From Vanessa cardui (lineage: Eukaryota > Arthropoda > Insecta > Lepidoptera > Nymphalidae), in the NCBI RefSeq assembly GCF_905220365.1, contig NC_061131.1, forward strand, positions 992,001 to 1,056,000: a stretch of 64,000 nucleotides of DNA, read 5' to 3'. Shown piece by piece: positions 36,101 to 51,100 of this stretch. The translations under genes were made by a program, and so were the position numbers. A model generated the notes under the pieces. It did no database searches, had not been told where the DNA came from, and saw only the letters and a list, made by a program, of their open reading frames with translations. How positions within the stretch are numbered: the first letter of the stretch is position 1; each line of letters starts with the position of its first letter.

Positions 36101-39100
36101 AAAAATCAAGTCCGTCATTGTGCTCTACTACATTAACATTCAATTCAAGAGGAGTAATTTTATTTTCTCTTTGTGTTGGTACAGTACTTAAAAGTGTTGT
36201 AAATGTATTAAATTCGGATGTTATATCGTGATTTTGTTCTTGCTGTAATATATTATCTGACGAAGGTTTTGAATCTGATTGCAATGGTGGTTGATTGTGG
36301 TCATTATGTTTTCTTATTATTTCCTCTTTCTTTTTCAGTAAAATGTTTCGCCTTTCTAACAGATCTTTCAATGAAATCACGTCGTCGGCAACATCAGCAT
36401 TTTCAAAAGGAAAACTATGATTGTCTTGATTTTCCATTATTATTTGCACCTAAAAATAATTTTAGTATGTTAGTATGTAAGTATTGTAAATTTAGTATTG
36501 TAGAATAAAATACCGCGTAGATGAAAAATTTTATCAAATCATGAAGTTTTAAAACCGCGTAATTACAAGATGGAGGTTATGTTTGCTAGAATCATTAAAA
36601 TAATTAAATAATTACACGAAGCTACATTACCTAAGCTTAAACTATTGATAAACATACACGTTAAACAATAAAAACATACTTACATGGGGGTTTTCCACGG
36701 TAAAACAGTCGTAATCGGGAACACGCCCTAACCGCGTTGTAACTTCTTCGCCGGTTCGGTAAATACGCGGACTTGCTGCCAACTTCAGACGCGCTGCTGT
36801 TCCGCGGTATTGTTGCGATGTCAAAATCAAGGTTCCTTATTGGCTAATTCAAAATGTGTCTAATCCACTACAAGCCAATACGCGTTATGAATCCATTGGC
36901 GAGATATTTCAATTTTGCGCCTTTTGCTGTTACGCGGTATTAACAAACTGCTCTTCAGCGGTATTGCACGCGCATCGACGATATTATAAAGCATACTTAT
37001 TAATTATTTGAATCCTAAAAACTTTTTTTTTTCTTCTAATTCATTCGTTATGATTATTAAGTAATTAAGTAATAGTATTTTTATTAATACAAAAACGAAA
37101 TTAATTTAAGAACATATTTATATGGTAATGACGAGTTAGACTTCAACTAGAACCACTACTATCAAGTATTAGAATTCCGCCAAGCATTAGATGTTCTTAG
37201 AAAGTACTAGGATATAAGGAGTTACCAGCAAGTCTATTCTAGCGATCCGTATGTGGCACACGCGTCCAGAGTCCAGTCCACACATTCACAGATAAACTTT
37301 TTCTATGATCCCTGTTTCTATTTCATTCACGCACACGAGTAAATGTGAAAACGGAAAGAGACGGCATACAGGTTCGTGTCTAAGTCATTGACGTGTTCGA
37401 AGCGTTAGGGACGATCACATGTAAATAAGGCATATGTTGCCTCTCTTTTCAGTCAACCGTGTCTTTGGTATGTGGAAAAGGGAAACAGGTTCAAGTTTCT
37501 GATGTGCGATATTCAGTGCCACGATGTACTAAGGCAGCATAAATGCAAAAAGGTGAGAAGTCACGATTAAAATAGAAGCTGTATCGCACTGTCGCAAGCT
37601 ATGTGTACAAAAAAGGAAGTAATATAACGGAATTACGATTGCAGATTTATACGTATGGACTTAGTTTTTGTAAGAAAATCCTCGAGTTCTTTATTGAAAT
37701 AACATCAATATAGTTTAAAATACAAGATATTGCTTAATGAAAATTGAATGGTGAGCGAATGAATGGTGTTAGTTTAACTTGTAGAAACAAATATTAGAAG
37801 CAGCTTCGCCCGAAGTAACGAAGTAACTTTACACTCCGGATTTAAAAATCACATTATTACTAGCTCCGGTGATAAATAAAAGTAGAAAAGATTGTAACAA
37901 GGGTATTTATACATATTGTAGTGTATATGAATGTGTTATAAATGTATTATATGTGCTTGATCTTTATCTATAAGTCTTCTTCACCCGACGTTGTCCCTTG
38001 ACGTTGTATTTGTGTAATTCAATATAATAATGTTTCTATATAGTTTACTTAATATAGTTGTTAAATGACAATTCAAAAGTGTTTGTATAAATCCACCTTG
38101 AATAAAGTATATTTTGATTTGATATATCTATCCATTTGGTGAATTTTTTCCAGTTGTCTTACAGAATTATCTTTTTTGTTATGATGAATTTAATATTTCA
38201 TAGTTATTTTAAGTCTTATCGCTAAAAGTTTCTAACGCTAAGCTTGATTATGACACCATGTCTCTGAGCTTAAAGCACTTGAACTATATTATGATATTAA
38301 TATTTTTTTTCATTTTCTACTCCTACGTATAATTTTATTATCTTTTTTTTATATTCCCATAAAGCTTTTTTTGTAAATTACTTTAAACTTGACGAATAAC
38401 AACTGTATTATTTAAAGTATTAGATAAATTTAATATTGTAGATTTTTTTATGGATTAGGATTTAGTCGGACGAGCATATCAGCCACCTGATGATAAGTGG
38501 TCACCATCATCCATAGACAGAAACGCTGTAAGAAATATTAATTATTCCTTACATCGTCAATGCGCCACCAACCTTGGGAACTAAGATGTTATGTCCCTTG
38601 TGTCTGTAGTGACACTGGCTTACTCACCCTTCAAACCGGAACACAACAATATTGAGTAGTGTTGTTTGGTAGAATAAATGATATAATTGATAGCACACCT
38701 TGGGATGAAACGATCGCCTCCTGGCTATTTGATTTCATTTAAATTGTTTATATAATAAATGAGACAAAAAAAACCACTGAATTTCTTTCGCCGGTTCTTC
38801 TCAGGTCAGGGTATTTTCTTTTCCGAGCCGGTGGTACTGTTTAAATTGACCATCAATAAGAAAGTGTAATACTTCTATATTGAATATAGCAATTTGAGTT
38901 TGAATTTGATAAGTAGGTGGTACCTACCCAGACAGGCACAAGCCCTACCACCACTAAAAACTTATTTAACAGTATGTTTTCATATATGTGGTTCTAGTAG
39001 TATGACTGGGTCAAATCTTACAACAGAATTATAGGCGGATTCCAGTAAAACGATGGAGCTTATATTTTTAAATTGGTAGTATTAGCAAGCAAATTCTATT

Positions 39101-42100
39101 TCAAACGGATTATCGGTTATTTGTATTTCAAAGGTGAGCCGTATAAATTGTACGGAAGTATTATTTTGAACTAAATAATTTCACGGATATTTATAAGATT
39201 CAAGCTGAGTAATTAATATTGGTTATATAATGGTAATAATGGTTCCAATAAATTTTAAACATTGGTTATAATTTAATATTCACTATTTAATTCTTGTAAA
39301 GATGTCTGGGACTTGCTTTGTAATCTTTTTTCGAAGGCTATCCACGTAATAAATATAAAACATTGGTATACAGAATTATTACCTTAATTGATTTTTTATA
39401 GTTAAAAAAAAATGGAATGTCAGAACATTAAACATACATATTTATGTGAATCGTATTTATATATTGAAGTTCGTTTTTTATATTCTAATCAAATTAATTA
39501 ATTACTTAAATGTTGATGTTTTTTTTTACATTTCGATTTTTAATCAAGTTTTTAATTTTTGTTTAAAAAGTATAGTTTTTTAAGAATCAACTGTTAAATC
39601 ATTTTCAATCTGCATACTGTGTTACCCAAAATACATATATCCATCCCATTGAAATTGTCCGTTGTTTAAAAAGCTAACATAAAGTATATTTTGGATATCA
39701 TCGATGAATATATATCACATATTTGAAATGTATATTGTTCAATAAAATCAACTTAGTTCTTCGAAACAGTAAATAATATTGTTTCACAGGTAATGGAATG
39801 GTTAGGAATCTCGATTCCGGAGTCCGACTTACACTCGAACAATTTTTATGACTTCTTACAACTAGTGAAGTGGGAAATATGTTTGCGTATCTCATACACA
39901 GCTGCAGGTGAAAATTGAATCCACTCATTACAATTAATTTCAAATGAAAATCACCCGTAAAACATGAGTAATAAGATATAAAACGGATCGTGTGAATTAC
40001 TTCGGTAGCGACTAGATTTTTTTTAGATAGACCAAACGATTTGCGACCGTAACGCCTTGATATAAAATCGTTTTGCCATTATGTTCTGTGTTTAGCAGAG
40101 CTCTATGCGTTTCTGCAGCCCTAGTACAATCCAACTCACACATGTCACGGTGGCCCGGTTCCTTCCATATCAAGGTCACATGTCGCTATCCTCTGTCTCG
40201 TTCGCACGTCATGTCAAATTATAGGGATGACAAGGTTGTGTATATGTCGTCGACACATGTTGATATAATAGAAGTTGGTATTACTAGAAACTTTCACAAA
40301 GATCGCGCTATAAGTAAGGACTACTTACATATCTATATACGAGAACTCTCATTAATAAAATAGTATAATTTACAATTTAATTCCACTGTTAAGTGCTTAT
40401 AAAAAAATTGTTTTAAATTATTAAAAGTCAACCAGCGTATACCCAGCTTCGCCTGCGCGGTGTTTGTTTCTGACAAAAAGGCTTTGCTGCGCTTTTATAA
40501 GAAAGACATGGCTGTGAAACTTTAAAATTAAATCATATTAAACAACTTTTATGATTTTTTTTAGAACATAATTTCTCTGGAATTGTTGTTTAAGTGTGAA
40601 TTTTATGATTCTTCAATTTTCTTTTTCTTTCAATTTAAACATAATTTATTTAACATATAGTTTTTATTATTCATGTCTAGTCGTAGTCTAGTAGACTAGA
40701 TTTTAGAAATTTTTAGTGTACGCAACCTTGTCACATTAAGTATACCTTTTCACATATATATTACCTGCTTCAAAACCATTATATGATTGTATTAAAGTTG
40801 TACATGTAACATAATTATTAAATAGTATATCCAATCTGAAACAATGTACAGAAACCCACAAAATTTTCTTAAGTACTACTGTGAAACTCTTAGGTAGCTC
40901 TTAGGTAGGAGAGGATTACACTAATAAGCTAAAAGCTTTAGAGTCGTCCGAAATATAATTGTTTCGGTAGTAAGTAAACTTTAGACAATTAACATAATGT
41001 GGGCGCAGCATTATATATATTTAGCTTGAAACCTCAGCTTTTTTTTAAATATAACTGTATCATAGATATATATCAGTACATTACGACACAACTTAGATAT
41101 AGCATTGGCAAATTCAATAAAACCGATTACTGCCGATTTACACAACCAATAGAAATAGCTCCCTATCGCGCCATTCGTCGCTTTTTGTCGCTTTAGAGTC
41201 AAGTGCATGTACATAAATCGACGTGTCAAATTGACGAATATATTACAAGTTATAACGTTTGTGTAAAAATCTTTACGTTTGTGTAAATATTGATAATTTG
41301 GGATAGCGTACTTTTTTAATTCGGATGTGATCGGTTTTACGAGTTTCGCCGATGCGACATCTAAATTGTATCGTACTATATTTTCGATCTGTGTTATTCT
41401 ATTTGTTTTTAATTATTAATAATATTTTATTGACATCGTCAAGCCTGTCACATTTATTGTAATGCTTATGCTCTCTAACAAAAATATAAACCATTAAAAC
41501 ACGGAACCATTTAAAGTATTGTTTGTAAAAATTATTAACGTCCTGACAAAAATATCTCTGTCTCTTTTCTATAATGTCAAAATGCAATAAGAGCGAAGAA
41601 CGTCATTGTTTAAAATTCGTTTACGCTATAAAACGATCGTTATAATTCAAATAGTCTAAACCTGGCCTATAGCGCAGTTATTAAATATCGCCTCCATAAA
41701 ACATTAAAATGAAACGTCAATCATAAAACGAATATTAGATTCAGTTGTTAAATCAACTTTATGATATACCTAAAGGCAGTTTAAATTTAATTGTCTTCAG
41801 TATTAAAATACAGATAATAAAATAAATCTTACGGTGAACATTTTAAATCTTGTCATTTGTGCATTAAATTGACAATCATATAAAACCTCTGTGGAAAAGG
41901 GAAACAAACAAATTTGACCTTGAAATGGCGCGATATCATTGGTTGATCTAAAAAATATTTGTTGATGGTTTCGTCCATAAATTGCCTTTTGAATGTTAAC
42001 GAAATTTCAAGACGTTTAGAGTTAATATTAAATCTAGTCTAACTATCAGGGTTAATGAAATTATCACTGCTGATTTGGAGCTCTTATTCAACAGATATGA

Positions 42101-45100
42101 TTTTTTGCCGTTTTTATTGATAACAGTACAGAACCCTTCCACTCGCACATAGTTGGATTTATTTTAGTTTATTCCTTGGAATGGAATAAATAGCTTATCA
42201 TTCCATTATATGTAAAATATTATTAAGCTTATTTACTTCATGATATTCGTTTAAAAATTATTAATGATCAGTTCTATATATTATAAATATTTTGGAAATG
42301 GATTGTCGTTTAATTATTATATGAGCTATTTAACTAAATTAAATATATTGGAAACATTAGAACAGGATTGGAATAGTTCATTGTGATTCAGCTTTAACTA
42401 TAATCCCATTGCCTAAGTTACAGCTGCTGAAATCACTTAAGCAAGATTTATAATACCAAGGAGTACTCAACCTTTTTTCTAGAAGCGCATTTATATAACT
42501 TCAGCACAATGAGAGTCGCTTAAACATAGAAAGTGCGAACGTTTTTATTCCAAACTAGCTGTGCCCGCGACCTTGTACGCTTTTGAATTTAATAAAAAAA
42601 AATTGTAGCATAAGTTACTCCCTATTATATCTGTTATCTGCCAGTGAAAGTCCCGTCAAATCTGTCCAGCCGTTCCAGAAATTAGCCGGGACAAACAGAC
42701 AGAAAGACCGACAAAGATTGTAAAAAAATGTGATTTTGGTATATGTACCGTGTAAAAATAAAAATCCATTAAGTAAAAAAGGGCTGTTTTAGTATTACAA
42801 ACAGACACTCCAATTTTGTTATAATATACTGTATCTAGATGCTTGAATTGCGTGGTAAGTACTTAGAATTAAATAAATCAGCAACCTTTTTCGATTCAAA
42901 CGCCTTAAGGCATTGCTAAACAGCCGTACATTATTGTCTTGGTCTGGTTCTCAAAACTAATAGCACATATTACTAAGTTATTATAACTTAATGTTGCCCA
43001 CGGCTTCGCTCGCTATTGCGGGGTTTTGTTGTCATGTGTTAGATAAAAAAGTAGCCTATGTCCTTCCGTAGAGTTCAAATTTCCTTCATACCAAATATCA
43101 TCAAATTCGGTTCAGTGGTTTGGTAGTGAAAGAGCGACAAACAAACAGACAGATAGAGTTACTTTCACATTTATATTGTTAGTATAGAATAAAGAAACTT
43201 CAAAATTAGAACTAGCTAGTGAACTAAAGATAAAAAATATATTTAAGAAACTACTAGAGCGATTTTAATGAAACTTACGATTACCCTAAGTTGAAGTTTA
43301 CCTTACTTACATTACAAATGATTATCTCGATATTACTTGACGAAATTATGCACACGTGCTTGCTTAAATAGATCATACTCAAATATAATTAAATTCTAAC
43401 AATGTAAAATAACTGTAACTACAGGCACGAGGGACATAACATCTTATTTCCCAAGGTTGGTGGCACATTGACGATGTAAGGAATAGTTAATATTTCTTAC
43501 AGCGTCATTGTATATGGGTGATGGTGATCACTTTCCATCATGGCCCATGTGCTCGTCCGCCAACCTATACAAAAAAAAACATACATGTCTAACTGCTACC
43601 CTCCTTTTTTAGTAGTCGGTTATAAATTGTAAAAATTGTGATTACACTTGCTCATTCGACATTCAAATCAGAACACAATAAATGCTGTTGATGATCAGTA
43701 CCAAATTATATACATTGGTGATTATTTATGTTGTGTATTTTTATGAATGTAATATTCTGCAGATTTGAATGGAGTTGGACGAATGAATTAAATATTTTAT
43801 TACTTTATTATTTGCCAAGAATCTCTACAACTTTTATTAAATCTTGTTCATAGTTCAGCGTTTAATAAATGGGCTACAGGATTAGTACTATACATTATTT
43901 ATATATTCGTAATAGTAGATTGTTCATTCACATCTAGATCTGCAATTAGACGATTCTATTTTCAAAATTTAGAAATAACTTGGCGTTTTTTCTTTTTAGA
44001 GTAACTTATATATAGACTAGACTAACAAGAATTAAAATGCTACATTATATATGTATAGGTAAATTCAATAGCTTTAGTACATATGATAAGTCCATCGCAT
44101 CTGTGAACGAGATGAACTCAATACCGACCGGATTCTCTCACGGTTTTACTAAAGGATGAAGTGATTCATGAGAAAGGTTTGTAATTCATTGTGCTATTTG
44201 TAAATCGACTTTAAAAGATGTCAAAAAAAAAATACTTTCAATTTTACTGTCATGTGTAAAAATACTAGCAACCCGCCCCGGCTTCGCACGGGTGCAATGA
44301 TATGACATCACAGTGGAAACTTCTAAAATTATCAGTGTTTCTTTACTAAATTGTCCATGTATTATATATAACAACCTTCTTCTCTTATCGCTCTATCTAT
44401 TAAAAAAAGTCGCATCAATATCCGTTACGTAGTTTTAAAGATTAAAGCATACATATAGGGACAGAGAAAGCGACTTTGTTTTATACTATGTAGTGATAGT
44501 GATTATGAAGATTCTTATTCTATTCTAGAATAACTTAAATATAAACAAAAATAATGACGATATCAAGTTATCAGAATGGCCAATACGTACTGTACAAGTA
44601 ATTTTGGTACTTTCCAGAGTTGGTCAAGCCTGAACAAACAAATGGTGTGTGGCTTTTAGATTTGCGTATGTTATCAATTTATTGGCAAACCGTTGGATGG
44701 CCGATACTTGGGCGTGTGGTTCAACTGTTTGGGTTTATATGTTGCGTAGAAGCGGTAAGAGTATGTTTTGACCACGTTTGATTAAAATAGACTTATTTCA
44801 GAATGTTTTAACATTAAAAAAAGCTGTTTTAATATGATTTATTTATAACATTTCATCTTATCTGAAAGCATTTGTATTGTGATGTTATAACAAGAATTTC
44901 CTTGGAAAAATGATTTGTAGTATGTTTCACGAATGTTGAATTTCACAATGTTCGTGAATATTTATATCGTTTTCCTCTTCAGAATAATTAATTATTATAA
45001 CGAAAACGCCTGTTTTCCCTGTAACTTAAAGTTCCAATAAATACTTAAAGTAAATTGGTATTGAAATAAAAAATAAATTTCAAGTTAACTTTAGTAATAG

Positions 45101-48100
45101 GTACGTAGTACAGTCAGAGTAAGAAAAACTTCGTCAGTTATAAAATTCATTACATTATCAAGTTTTAAACTCTTAGTACCTTTTGAATCTAAACATCAAA
45201 TCATTGCGACGCAATATGTCACTCTGAAAATAGATCTTAAGGTGACGAACCTTTTCTTACCCTGACTCTACATAAGGTATTGGATAAAGTATCTTTCCAG
45301 AAATTTTCGATAAAATATTCCCTCATAGTCAAATTCTTCTTCATTTGCATCTGTATCGCAGGCCTGTGTATTTATCAAAAGAGAAATAGAGTTCTGCTGA
45401 GTTGCCAATCAACATTTAATCGAAAGTATTCATAAATTTCTTATGAATATATTATATCTCATTTTAAAACTAATTATCTGAATAAATCAAAATGTTAAGG
45501 CAACTGCTACTCTTCTGGACGTAAGAAGGCTGACTTGGAAGTAAAATGTAAATACATAAATAATAAATCACATATCAATTAAAAGCAAAAAATATTTTCT
45601 GAGCGAAGGGTAAATGTTCTATAAATGATTTTTTTTCTACCTTTCAATGTTACATCATGCTAAAGAGTTATTTGATACCGTCTCCCAGATACGGATCATT
45701 ATTTATTAATCTATTGTAAAAAAAAGTTAACGATTGAAAAAGAGACTTATTAAAGAACGGCATTTTCATGCCAATTAGTCATCGTTTGATTCACCGGAAC
45801 TGACGTTCTCGTGACTAAAGTATCAGAAATATAATTTATATCGTTAGAAGATAAATTGAATCACAGTTCTCAAAAACATCTTCGATTTTTAGTAGTGCTT
45901 GGTACCATTTGGGTTTTAGAATACTAGTAGTCTTAATGCCTATTAATAGTAGCTTTGCCGAACCCGTGTGATGTCGGGGTGGGCCCCGAATTCACACAGG
46001 TTCAGTAAAGTTATATATAAAATTTTTAGATTGATAACAAATATAAAAAGAGAAATTCTTGATTGTTCTTTACAATTACATAAATCTAATATACTTGTAA
46101 ACCTTTCTCTCGAGAGAAAGTAACTTTGTTCGTTGATGAAAATCACATTAAAATCCGTTACATAATTTAAAATATCAAAACGTACAGGCGTATGGAAGTT
46201 ACATTGTTTTATACTCATACCCAAAAACCTTTACACATCTTGATCGAAGAATTCCATCTCAACACAATGTTTGTGTACACCGGTTTTCATGGGTACGCCA
46301 CTCTGAGGTCCCGGGTTCGTTTCCGGCCGAGTCAATATAGATTATCATTAGTTTTCTATGTTGTCTTGGGTCTGGGTTTTTGTGGTACCGTCGTTACTTC
46401 AGATTTTCCACAACACAAGTGCTTTAGCTACTTACATTAGGATCAGAGTAATGTATGTGATGTTGTCGTATATTTATTTATTTATTTACAATGTTCTAAC
46501 CCCTATACCACTAAGATTATCATCAATCAGTCTGTAAGAAACTACCTCGAATCTTTATTTGCTAAAAACACTAAACTCACCACAAAAAAGGTAAATCAAT
46601 TATGATATCGACTCCAAAGCAGAATTTCATCGTCATATAGCGTAATGAACAATAAATCAAATTATGATTTCATTAAAGACTTCGATATTTTGTAGCTTGC
46701 ATTTTTTTAAACAGATGCAAGCTATTATGGTTTAAAAATTAGTCCATCGCAATAGACAGCATATCGGATGCATTTGTGGTAACGTCATACCACATAGGTC
46801 TCCCACAATAGTGCCACAAAGTTCCAACTTTCTGTATCCAGTAGATGTAGGTAACTAGCTGTTACCCGCGGCTTTGCTGGCGTTAGAAAATATCAATATA
46901 TTTACTAATCAACTTAAAATATTACATTAATGTTTGACATGAATTGACATGAATTTGACGTCACTGTTTATAACACTTTTTCTAATTAAATAGTAGCCTA
47001 TGTCCTTTTTCAGGCTCTAGACTATTTTCTTACCAAATTTCATTAAAATCGGAGCAGACAGATAGAAAGTTGCTTTCGCATTTATAATATTAGTGTGGAT
47101 AATATGAAATATTTAACCCTGAGCATTTCGCAAGCGTCACATTGTCACATTAGGATCATGTAAGTGGTTCATATGCGTCACATAAGGGTCACGAGTGATT
47201 TTTATTATAACATCGAATATTTGTTTAAAACTTGCTCTGTGCTGGTTGTGTGCTTGCTGCCTGCTTTTTGTGGGCGGCTTCATTGATGGAATTGGAAGCC
47301 AAATGGAATGTAGTTTTTGATGTGTAAATATATTAGTTTGTACACGTTAGGGGTTAAACGTTGAGCGATGAGATGACGTCATCACAATGTTAGGTCCACA
47401 CGACACAGACTTGGTACAGACTTCTATTGAATTTGGTCTGAACTTAGCAGACAAAATTCGTTGTAATGGAAAAGTCTGAGCTTTGCAGGAAAAAGTTGTT
47501 ATTTATGAAAGTTGAAAGTATATCTGCGTATTATTTGAAGCAGAATAATTGATCAGTGAATAATTTTTAATTGATTATTTTTTTACTTAAAAATGAATGA
47601 AATACCCGGCAATGCTAAGTCCGTAGACATTTTGTCGATAGACCTTTTTACTCAGACTCGTAAGTCAATAGTTCAAGATGTCTGTACGACAAAAGTCTGT
47701 ACTAATTCTGTGTCACATGGACCTGATATAAGACTTTTTTACATAGAAATATTCGTGAGTACCTTAGCACTCTCACATTTTTAATACCAGTACCAAAATT
47801 TATAGAGATTTGAACAGAATTACTAGTACATGTGTATTCTACCAACTCGCATTGAAACAGCGAGTCGAGATGGCCCAGTAGTTGGAACCCGTGCACCTTA
47901 ACCGATGATTGCTAGTTCAAACCCAGGCAAGCACCGCTGATTCATGTGCTTAATTTGTCTTTATAATTCATCTCGTGCTCAGCGATGAAGGAAAACATCA
48001 TGAGGAAACCTGCGCATGACAAATTTCATAGAAATTCTGCCACATGTGTATTCAACCAACCCGCATTGAAACAGCTTGGAATATGTTCCAAACATTCTCC

Positions 48101-51100
48101 TCATAGGCAGAAAAAGCCTTAGCCTAGCAGTGGAAAATTTACAGGCTATTGTTGTTGTTCAATTGAATTAATTAAATATGATTATATAATTCCTATTGCA
48201 AATATAAATTTCGAGATTTGCATGTGCACAAAATGTAGTAAATGCACCTGATATTAATTTTATTCATCGTAAAATAAACTCTGCCTTCGATTCAAATTTA
48301 TATCAGTTACAATAATAACATTTATTGATATCATATTATAATTAGTTTGGTCTAGTTTGCCCGCACATAAGTTCTAGTTCTATTAAACCTTTGCCAGCAA
48401 GATTTATCTACTGGGTTTATGCTATCCTAGTAATTAATTTTGAAGTTAGTATTAAATCGAAACAACTTTAAAGTTAGAAGATGTGCAAGATTCAGTAAGT
48501 TTGTTTTCTGGTATAATTAATAATTTCTTCAGTCTATAATTATAAAACTATCGAACACAACTAATTACAAAAAAAAAAAAACATTAAATTTTACCTTCTA
48601 GAATGATCTTGAGAGTTTTCTTTTGTTAACATAGTCACAACAACACAAACACACACTATTAAATATAATAAAAACTCTCTTAAATTCTTAGTTTTTTAAA
48701 GTAAATAGTACAATAGTATATATACGTATAATTGTATCTAACTAACATGACTGTATTTTTAAATGTTGAAAAAGAGTAACTATTGAATATTTTGTCGGTT
48801 TTTCTCGGTAGAATCTACGTTTCGAATCGGTGGTAGCTTCACTTAATTATCAAATAACGATTCAAAAGTACTTGTAAAAGCTTACTTGAATAGAGTATAT
48901 TTTCATTTGAGCGATGTAAGGCTTAACAGATACTTTGGTCCAACTGTGTATTTGTCATAAAAAAATCAATAAGGAAAATCTATATTATTAACATTCCAAC
49001 CTTATTTTAAAACAAACTATTTTATATTTTATCGTTTATGTGTGGAAAATATCATAATAATATTAAAATAATTGTATAATTTACACCATAATCACGTCCT
49101 ACATAAATTCTATTCATGAGAGGTACTTAAAACGAATGTTTAATATATAACTGCCATTGAATTCTATTCTCTAATAGCGAGCTCAATTACTTTACCGGAT
49201 TGCTTCTATTTAATTGAATAAAAGACTAAATCGAATTGTCACGTAAATATCAGTAATTGTCGATAGTTCTAAATAACTTCTTAATTTATTAAGGTTTTCT
49301 TCAAGTTAAATCATTGTTGTCTAGGATTCGTGAAGTCTGTATCCTGCTAGACAAATTGCCTCCTTCCCTTATCCCAATTTACTTAGTATCCGCGCAGCAT
49401 GTCTTCTTTCATACTTCCCTATCTGACGTCATCTGACAAGTATCATTATTTCCAGCCACACATCACCACATATTTCACACAATCCATCCATCGTTTCTTT
49501 GATCGCCTATTATGATATAAGCTGGGATAATTCCATACCCTCACTTCGTTCAGGATGATTGCTCCTATAGTTTATTTCAATCTAAGAAGGAATAAAGATA
49601 ACAAACCTATACTAACGTTCGTATGTCATGTGTGCTTGTAGCTATTAATAGTTTACAGTGATTTAAATGTCATTACTTATAATACAACAAGTAACAACTT
49701 AAATAAACATTAATTTTTCTTTCTAAGTTTTGATAAAAGCTTTGTCGACGTTCAAACCTACTATACTTATACTTATAAATTACTGCTAAATGTAATACAG
49801 TGCAAATAACTAACTCTGCAGCATTTTCAAAGATTTTTGACAGGCAGTCCTTATGTATTTTATTAAGTCGAATGGTCAAAACAGTTTCATCAAGTTGAAC
49901 TAAGGACACATACTACCTTATATTGCGATAATAAAAACGCATTGAATTACTATTGGTTGATTTTCATGCAAGATAAAAAGTTCATTGATTAAAATTGATA
50001 CCATATTTAATTGTCTGTAAAAAGTAGTCGAATGTACATTCATAATCATTGGCATCTTTACTCAAATCGAGAATTTAATCTCTACTTGAGTTTCGAATAT
50101 TTAAACTTTGATTAAAGCTATTTCAAATGAAATAAAACAAACTTTATAATCCTATTAATTTTAATCCTTATTCAGACTTATTAACAAATATACCGTCTGG
50201 TATGTTATATGTTCATCCACGCATTTTTATATTACAATATAAGGGAGGTCTTGGCCGGTCTGTGTGGTCTCATGTTAAAAATCAAAATCAAAATAAACTT
50301 TATTCAAGTAGGCTTTCACAAGCACTTTTGAATCGTCATTAACAATTAAGTAAAGCTACCACCGGTTCGAAAAGTAGATTCTACTAAGAAGAATCGGCAA
50401 GAAACCCAGTAGTTACTCTTTTTCAATATTTAAAAAATACAATCATATTAGTTAAATACAATTGTCAATTACTTAAATACAAAATATCATGATGATCGAT
50501 CGATCAGTTAAGACTCCAAAGCGTAAAAAATAAACGAGATCGTTTTTGCATTTATAACATCAGTTAGGATTAATTAGATTTGATTATATATCCCATTAAT
50601 TAGGTATTTATAACTAACACAAGTATAATATTTACCCAATTATTATTGTAAGCCTATTATTATTTTGTGGCAACATTATTAGTAAGAGACTTACGTATTA
50701 CGAATTTGTTTTCATTTAAATACAATTATATTAATACCTACTACGCTTGATTACTTCACATCGGTATAGTTGATATTTTTTTTATAATTGCCAGATATTT
50801 ATGAGCTCGATCGACGTATGCGTCTGTAAAACTACAGTTTTTAAATAAATATTTTTTTCTACCAACGGTTCGGAAAGTAGATTCTACCGAGAAGAACCGG
50901 CAAGAAACTCAGTAGTTACTCTTTTTCAACATTTAAAAAAATACAGTCATATAAGTTAATACAATGATTTAGAATAGAATAGAATAAGGTTTATTTTTTA
51001 TTCATTAAGTATTTAAATTAACCTACAAAATATTGTATCGAATAATACGCCTTTTTTACCAATGTATTTTTTATAAACGATTTGAGTTTACGAGAAGGCA

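Larger units (their letters stand above)
33537..36980 (-). mobile_element. Complete 3.44-kb DNA transposon with 52-bp terminal inverted repeats
   Basis: The ends are inverted repeats of 52 bp (33537-33588 and 36929-36980) that differ at two positions. They begin CGTCGATGCGCG. ATAT flanks the element on both sides (33533-33536 and 36981-36984), consistent with a 4-bp target duplication. One long minus-strand gene fills the middle. CCGCG/CGCGG motifs are repeated inside both ends. A 4-bp duplication and a DDE-like transposase would fit the Sola superfamily, but this assignment is from memory and uncertain. Near-identical ends and an open gene point to a young, possibly autonomous copy. It sits in intron 2 of Cad96Ca, in the opposite orientation. 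Confidence 0.88.

Noticed and set aside
34281..36437. Plus-strand open frames inside the transposon
   Set aside because: They are antisense to the transposase gene and have no features of their own.
37453..37552. Cryptic exon between TCTCTTTTCAG and AAAAAG then GTGAGA in intron 2
   Set aside because: Read in the phase set by exon 2 it hits a TGA after 17 codons, so it cannot belong to the coding transcript.
40073..40363. 96-codon open frame
   Set aside because: No recognisable domain, not flanked by splice sites in phase with Cad96Ca, and no promoter signal.
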